Positions 61,204 through 64,000 of a DNA stretch of 64,000 bases are shown here, piece after piece. Under the pieces are notes generated by a model. It was given only the letters and a program-made list of their open reading frames with translations. It did no database searches and had not been told where the DNA came from. Every line of letters starts with the position of its first letter. Within the stretch, counting starts at the first letter, position 1. The stretch is from contig JADCRB010000036.1 in the NCBI GenBank assembly GCA_021464245.1, forward strand, positions 887,717-951,716, written 5' to 3'. This DNA comes from Carallia brachiata (taxonomy: Eukaryota; Streptophyta; Magnoliopsida; Malpighiales; Rhizophoraceae). The position numbers and the translations under genes were made by a program.

Positions 61204-61291
61204 CAACGGAGGGTTTGAGTCTGAAACTCAGCATCAGTCTCAACCGATCTTCACCACATACCAAGACCTTTGCTCCTTTGCCACAAGAAAG

Positions 61292-61903
61292 ATGGAACCA
61301 GTTGCAGAACCTCAAGACAAGGGAGAAGAAAGGTCACCCCGCACAAGGTGGCAACCGACCATGGCACAACTGCAAATTTTAGAGGAAGTCTTCCACAACA
61401 ATGGAGGTATTATTCCTAATGCATCTCAAATTTACCAACTTGTCTCACGATTGCGCCCGCTCGGGGCAATCGAAGGAAAAAATGTGTTTTATTGGTTCCA
61501 GAATCGGAGAAGCAGAAAGAAACCAGCACTCAGAACTGCTTCTTCCAAAGAACAGTCTGTCGTTCCGATAGTAAATCCCACTGGTACAGCTTCGCCCTCA
61601 AATGAAGCAGGTCCGAGTTCTTCCACTGCAATGGTCTCTCCACGGTATCTTCATCAAAGTCGTAGCCCATGGGAGAATGCATGCTGGTCCTGGTGGTCTT
61701 ACGGAGTCAGCCAAGGGTTCATCCCTCTTAGATACTTAAGTCTAGTAGGAATTTTTCTAGCAGAAAGGAGTCATTCCGGCGAAATTTTGCCTCTCTTTCA
61801 AGAATATTCCGGCAGCATCAACCAGCCGGAAAACAACGTCAACATCATCGGCCCACCAGACGAGGCCGAGCTTGACTTGGAGCTGCGCCTTGGGCCCCGC
61901 TAG
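61292..61903 (+). CDS. WUSCHEL-related homeobox (WOX) protein inside the retrotransposon
   Basis: An uninterrupted 203-residue protein with no intron. Residues 17-78 form a WOX-type homeodomain: RTRWQPT at the start, FHNNGGIIPNASQI, and a recognition helix GKNVFYWFQNRRSRKK. GKNVFYWFQN is characteristic of WOX proteins, and the spacing after NN matches the WUS clade. Residues 164-171 (EILPLFQE) resemble the WUS box, and LDLELRL at 194-200 is an EAR-like repression motif near the end. All three landmarks of the modern WOX clade are therefore present in order. Host WOX genes usually have an intron within or near the homeodomain, so its absence suggests capture from spliced RNA. Host WOX proteins are nuclear regulators of stem cells and organ initiation. 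Whether this copy is expressed is unknown. Confidence 0.9.
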   Translation: MEPVAEPQDKGEERSPRTRWQPTMAQLQILEEVFHNNGGIIPNASQIYQLVSRLRPLGAIEGKNVFYWFQNRRSRKKPALRTASSKEQSVVPIVNPTGTASPSNEAGPSSSTAMVSPRYLHQSRSPWENACWSWWSYGVSQGFIPLRYLSLVGIFLAERSHSGEILPLFQEYSGSINQPENNVNIIGPPDEAELDLELRLGPR

Positions 61904-62804
61904 GACGACCGACAAGATAAGGTGCAACGACTTCTGCAACACACGGCAACGGCTTTCGTGACACGCGTCAGCCGCTGTCTCTTTTGTCTCTTATACAGGA
62001 AAGGGACGTGGATGACCCTGCTCGATTCTGCGTACCTTCTTTTTGACTTTTTAAAAAAAAAAAGTTAAAAAAAAAATCTTTATCATATGTATATATATCT
62101 TGCATTCCCGAGTTGCAATACTCACCCCTCAGCTCTTCTTTCTCAAAAGAAAATGGTTAGTCTCTGTACTTGTCTCAGGAAGTTCTTTGACCAAGAAGTT
62201 GGAGGCGCACGAGTTAAGAAAAGAAGGAGTAGTCTTTCTCGATGGATCCTTAGAAACCCTCGAAACTCATTCTCCAACGCCATCGGTGTCATGGAGTTCC
62301 AACTACTCTCCTTAGTTCACATCTATCGCAGCGAGCCGAGAAGTTCTGATCGTCCTCATGGATCTACAAATGCAGCAACGTGCAGGGAAGTTCCAACTAC
62401 TCTCCTTATGTCGAAGCAGATTCGGGAATCATCACCATAACCCGTCTCTCTGTGCGCAGGTCTTAAAGTTTCAAAGTACTGGGTCTTCCTCTTGGGGAGG
62501 TTCAAGTTCTTTGCCTACCGGATCATCCTCACCAGAGCTCTGGAACTTTAAGACATATAAAAAATCCTTTGCGGGCTATGGAAGCTCGAACGCACCTGGA
62601 GCCAGAATGTCAATTTTTATATTGGCTGAGCTGCTAACTTTCTCAAGATTGTATCGGGTTCCTATTGCGATCCAACAACAGCAGGCATGGTCAAAGATAG
62701 AAAACTCCAAGATTCAATATTCATCAGGACGTTTCCAAGTTTCAAACTGGACTTCAAGACTCGGTTCGAATCATCTCTGTAAAATTCTTTCTTACCGACC
62801 CTTG
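61904..62804 (+). other. Spacer between WOX frame and 3' LTR
   Basis: Probably the 3' untranslated part of the captured unit plus element spacer. The block GTTCCAACTACTCTCCTTA occurs twice, at about 62296 and 62390. Two overlapping frames (62087-62440 and 62358-62822) are open but match nothing I know; the second has a Ser/Gly-rich stretch, STGSSSWGGSSSLPTGSSS. A function is not supported. Confidence 0.4.
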
Positions 62805-62817
62805 AAGTGGGGGCATT
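62805..62817 (+). promoter_or_regulatory. Polypurine tract
   Basis: AAGTGGGGGCATT directly precedes the TG of the 3' LTR, the position where plus-strand DNA synthesis is primed. Confidence 0.75.
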
Positions 62818-63563
62818 TGTAAACAAGGAAATTTTTTTTTTTAAAAGAAAAGATTCCTTTCCCATGTGATGTTCACATGGGAAAGGAACCCTATAAATAG
62901 GCCCCTGCCTCTCAGTTCAAAAGACATTCAGCAAATCTGTAAACAGAAAAATCCAGAGAATTTGAGAGAAAAAGAAAATTTTAAAAATCTTTCAAGAAAA
63001 TTTCTTTTTTTCTTACGTGCTTTTATACTCTGCAGTATACTCTCCTAACTCCTTTTTTAGAGATATTTCAGGGGTAAGTCTCAAAAAATTTGTTGTTTCT
63101 ATTTCTAAAGTTATTTTTAAATTTATATTCTCCGATCGCTGTAGATCTGAATTTATGAGAATATAGATCTGAAAATATCAAATTACTTCAAATCCGGCTG
63201 GGATTAAACCTCATACGGCCCTCAGCAAAATCCAGGCAGCTCATCCGAGAACAAGTCCCTTCGACCCTCAGTGAAATTAAGTCAGATCGGCTCAGATCAG
63301 GTCTCTGCGGTTCTTAACCGTAGTCAAAACGTCCAAATCAGATCCGGTTTCAGTCTACCCAGTTCAAGAAAAAGCGGTGGAAATTATTTCTGTCAAGATC
63401 AAACTCGTGCAGCCCTTGACGGAGTCAAAAAAAGGAACACTAATCGGAGGATCTACGGAGATCGACCCCACGTAAATTTTCTTTTCTTTTACAATTTTTA
63501 TTTGTAATTTATTTTTTATATTTTTTAGTTTAATTATTTTAAACTCGAAATTTACGCTTTACA
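62818..63563 (+). repeat. 3' LTR (746 bp)
   Basis: Begins TGTAAACAAGGAAA and ends GCTTTACA. Collinear with the 5' LTR apart from the 79-bp segment missing here, about 20 substitutions and several one-base length differences. The TATA motif CCTATAAATAG is kept at about 62890. Confidence 0.97.
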
Positions 63564-63568
63564 AACTT

Positions 63569-64000
63569 TTAATATTTTGTTCAATTTAATATATAACCTA
63601 TGAGGACATGTTCATTCTAGGAATACTCGATCACACATTGAATAGAACTAAATAAAAACCTCATGATCATATAATTAAAAGTATATACGAAACAGACGTG
63701 ATGCATAGCTATTGCTTGTGGCACTTTGCACAACAGCTTATACGGCACATGAGCTATGAGCAATTGTATTCCCCCTCTAAAATCTAGCGTCTTCCATGCC
63801 ACCAATTCCAACATTATATGCGTCGAAGGGGACCTCCAATTGTCAGTTCAACTTTTCCCTCCAAGAAAAAAAAATGGAACTTTAATACTTTGATTGGATT
63901 GAGAGAAAGTGAGTAGAAAAAAATGAATAAGAAATAGTACAGTAATAATAATATTATAATTGATAAAAAATAATAATTAAAAATTTGTAAAAAAAAATAA
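63569..64000. other. Right flank of the LTR element, no gene seen
   Basis: A non-repetitive patch to about 63830 and then AT-rich sequence. No coding sequence recognised. Confidence 0.5.

Larger units (their letters stand above)
53390..63568 (+). mobile_element. Ty3-Gypsy LTR retrotransposon (Tat-type) carrying a WOX homeobox frame
   Basis: The element proper is 53395-63563. The target duplication AACTT stands at 53390-53394 and 63564-63568. The LTRs begin TGTAAA and end TTTACA. Internal order is a primer-site region, an A-rich leader, gag, protease, reverse transcriptase, RNase H, a second RNase H, integrase, an A-rich tract, a WOX homeobox frame, a spacer and a polypurine tract. Integrase after two RNase H domains, with the FFDGAARRDGAGAG-type second one, marks the Tat lineage. 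LTR substitutions are roughly 20 over ~735 aligned bases, so the insertion is fairly young. Gag-pol is broken by many small deletions, so the copy is non-autonomous as read. Confidence 0.97.

Noticed and set aside
60892..61206. 104-codon minus-strand frame
   Set aside because: Arises from the A-rich and CCAAA-rich spacer; Phe/Trp/Gly-rich with no domain, antisense to the element.
53395..63563. An env-like explanation for the frame after integrase
   Set aside because: The 203-codon frame has no signal peptide or membrane segment and has clear WOX homeodomain, WUS-box-like and EAR-like motifs instead.
1..64000. CRISPR arrays, operons, organellar or bacterial origin
   Set aside because: Spliced plant genes, LTR and LINE elements and composition show nuclear plant DNA; no regularly spaced short repeats with unique spacers were seen.

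Overview
This is nuclear DNA from a flowering plant, most likely a eudicot. It is AT-rich, its genes are split by GT-AG introns, and it carries many plant repeats: hAT-like fold-back elements, L1 and RTE LINE fragments, SINE-like copies and a complete Ty3-Gypsy LTR retrotransposon. I cannot name the species.

Genes occupy the first half. On the minus strand at 1-3402 is a TMK-type leucine-rich-repeat receptor kinase that runs off the left edge. On the plus strand at 15207-16461 is a decayed, intron-bearing copy of the ribosome-biogenesis gene NSA2. On the minus strand at 17673-19534 is an LRAT/NC-domain protein of the LEAD-SENSITIVE1 type, with an RTE LINE remnant in its second intron. An L1 LINE 3' fragment with an RNase H domain lies at 19960-20582. 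On the plus strand at 22342-26523 is a digalactosyldiacylglycerol synthase (DGD1-type) gene whose 3' exons are intact but whose first exon and one splice acceptor are broken. On the minus strand at 29902-32112 is an intact aluminium-activated malate transporter (ALMT). From memory, Arabidopsis keeps NSA2 next to the LRAT gene on chromosome 5 and DGD1 next to ALMT8 on chromosome 3, so this stretch looks like the unfractionated ancestral block.

From 32.3 to 53.4 kb I see no convincing gene. The region holds a ~110-bp tandem array (34760-35325), two diverged copies of a ~0.9-kb non-coding segment (38392-39355 and 43523-44570), SINE-like and other repeats, and a GC-richer stretch with G-boxes near 51 kb.

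The most interesting object is the retrotransposon at 53395-63563. Its LTRs run TGTAAA...TTTACA and a 5-bp target duplication, AACTT, flanks it. It has gag, protease, reverse transcriptase, RNase H, a second RNase H and integrase in the order of the Tat lineage, all broken by many one- and two-base deletions. Between integrase and the 3' LTR lies one uninterrupted, intronless 203-codon frame encoding a WUSCHEL-related homeobox (WOX) protein, with homeodomain, WUS-box-like motif and C-terminal EAR-like motif. A TATAAAAG box lies 89 bp upstream. This looks like a host developmental regulator captured by a retrotransposon through an RNA intermediate.
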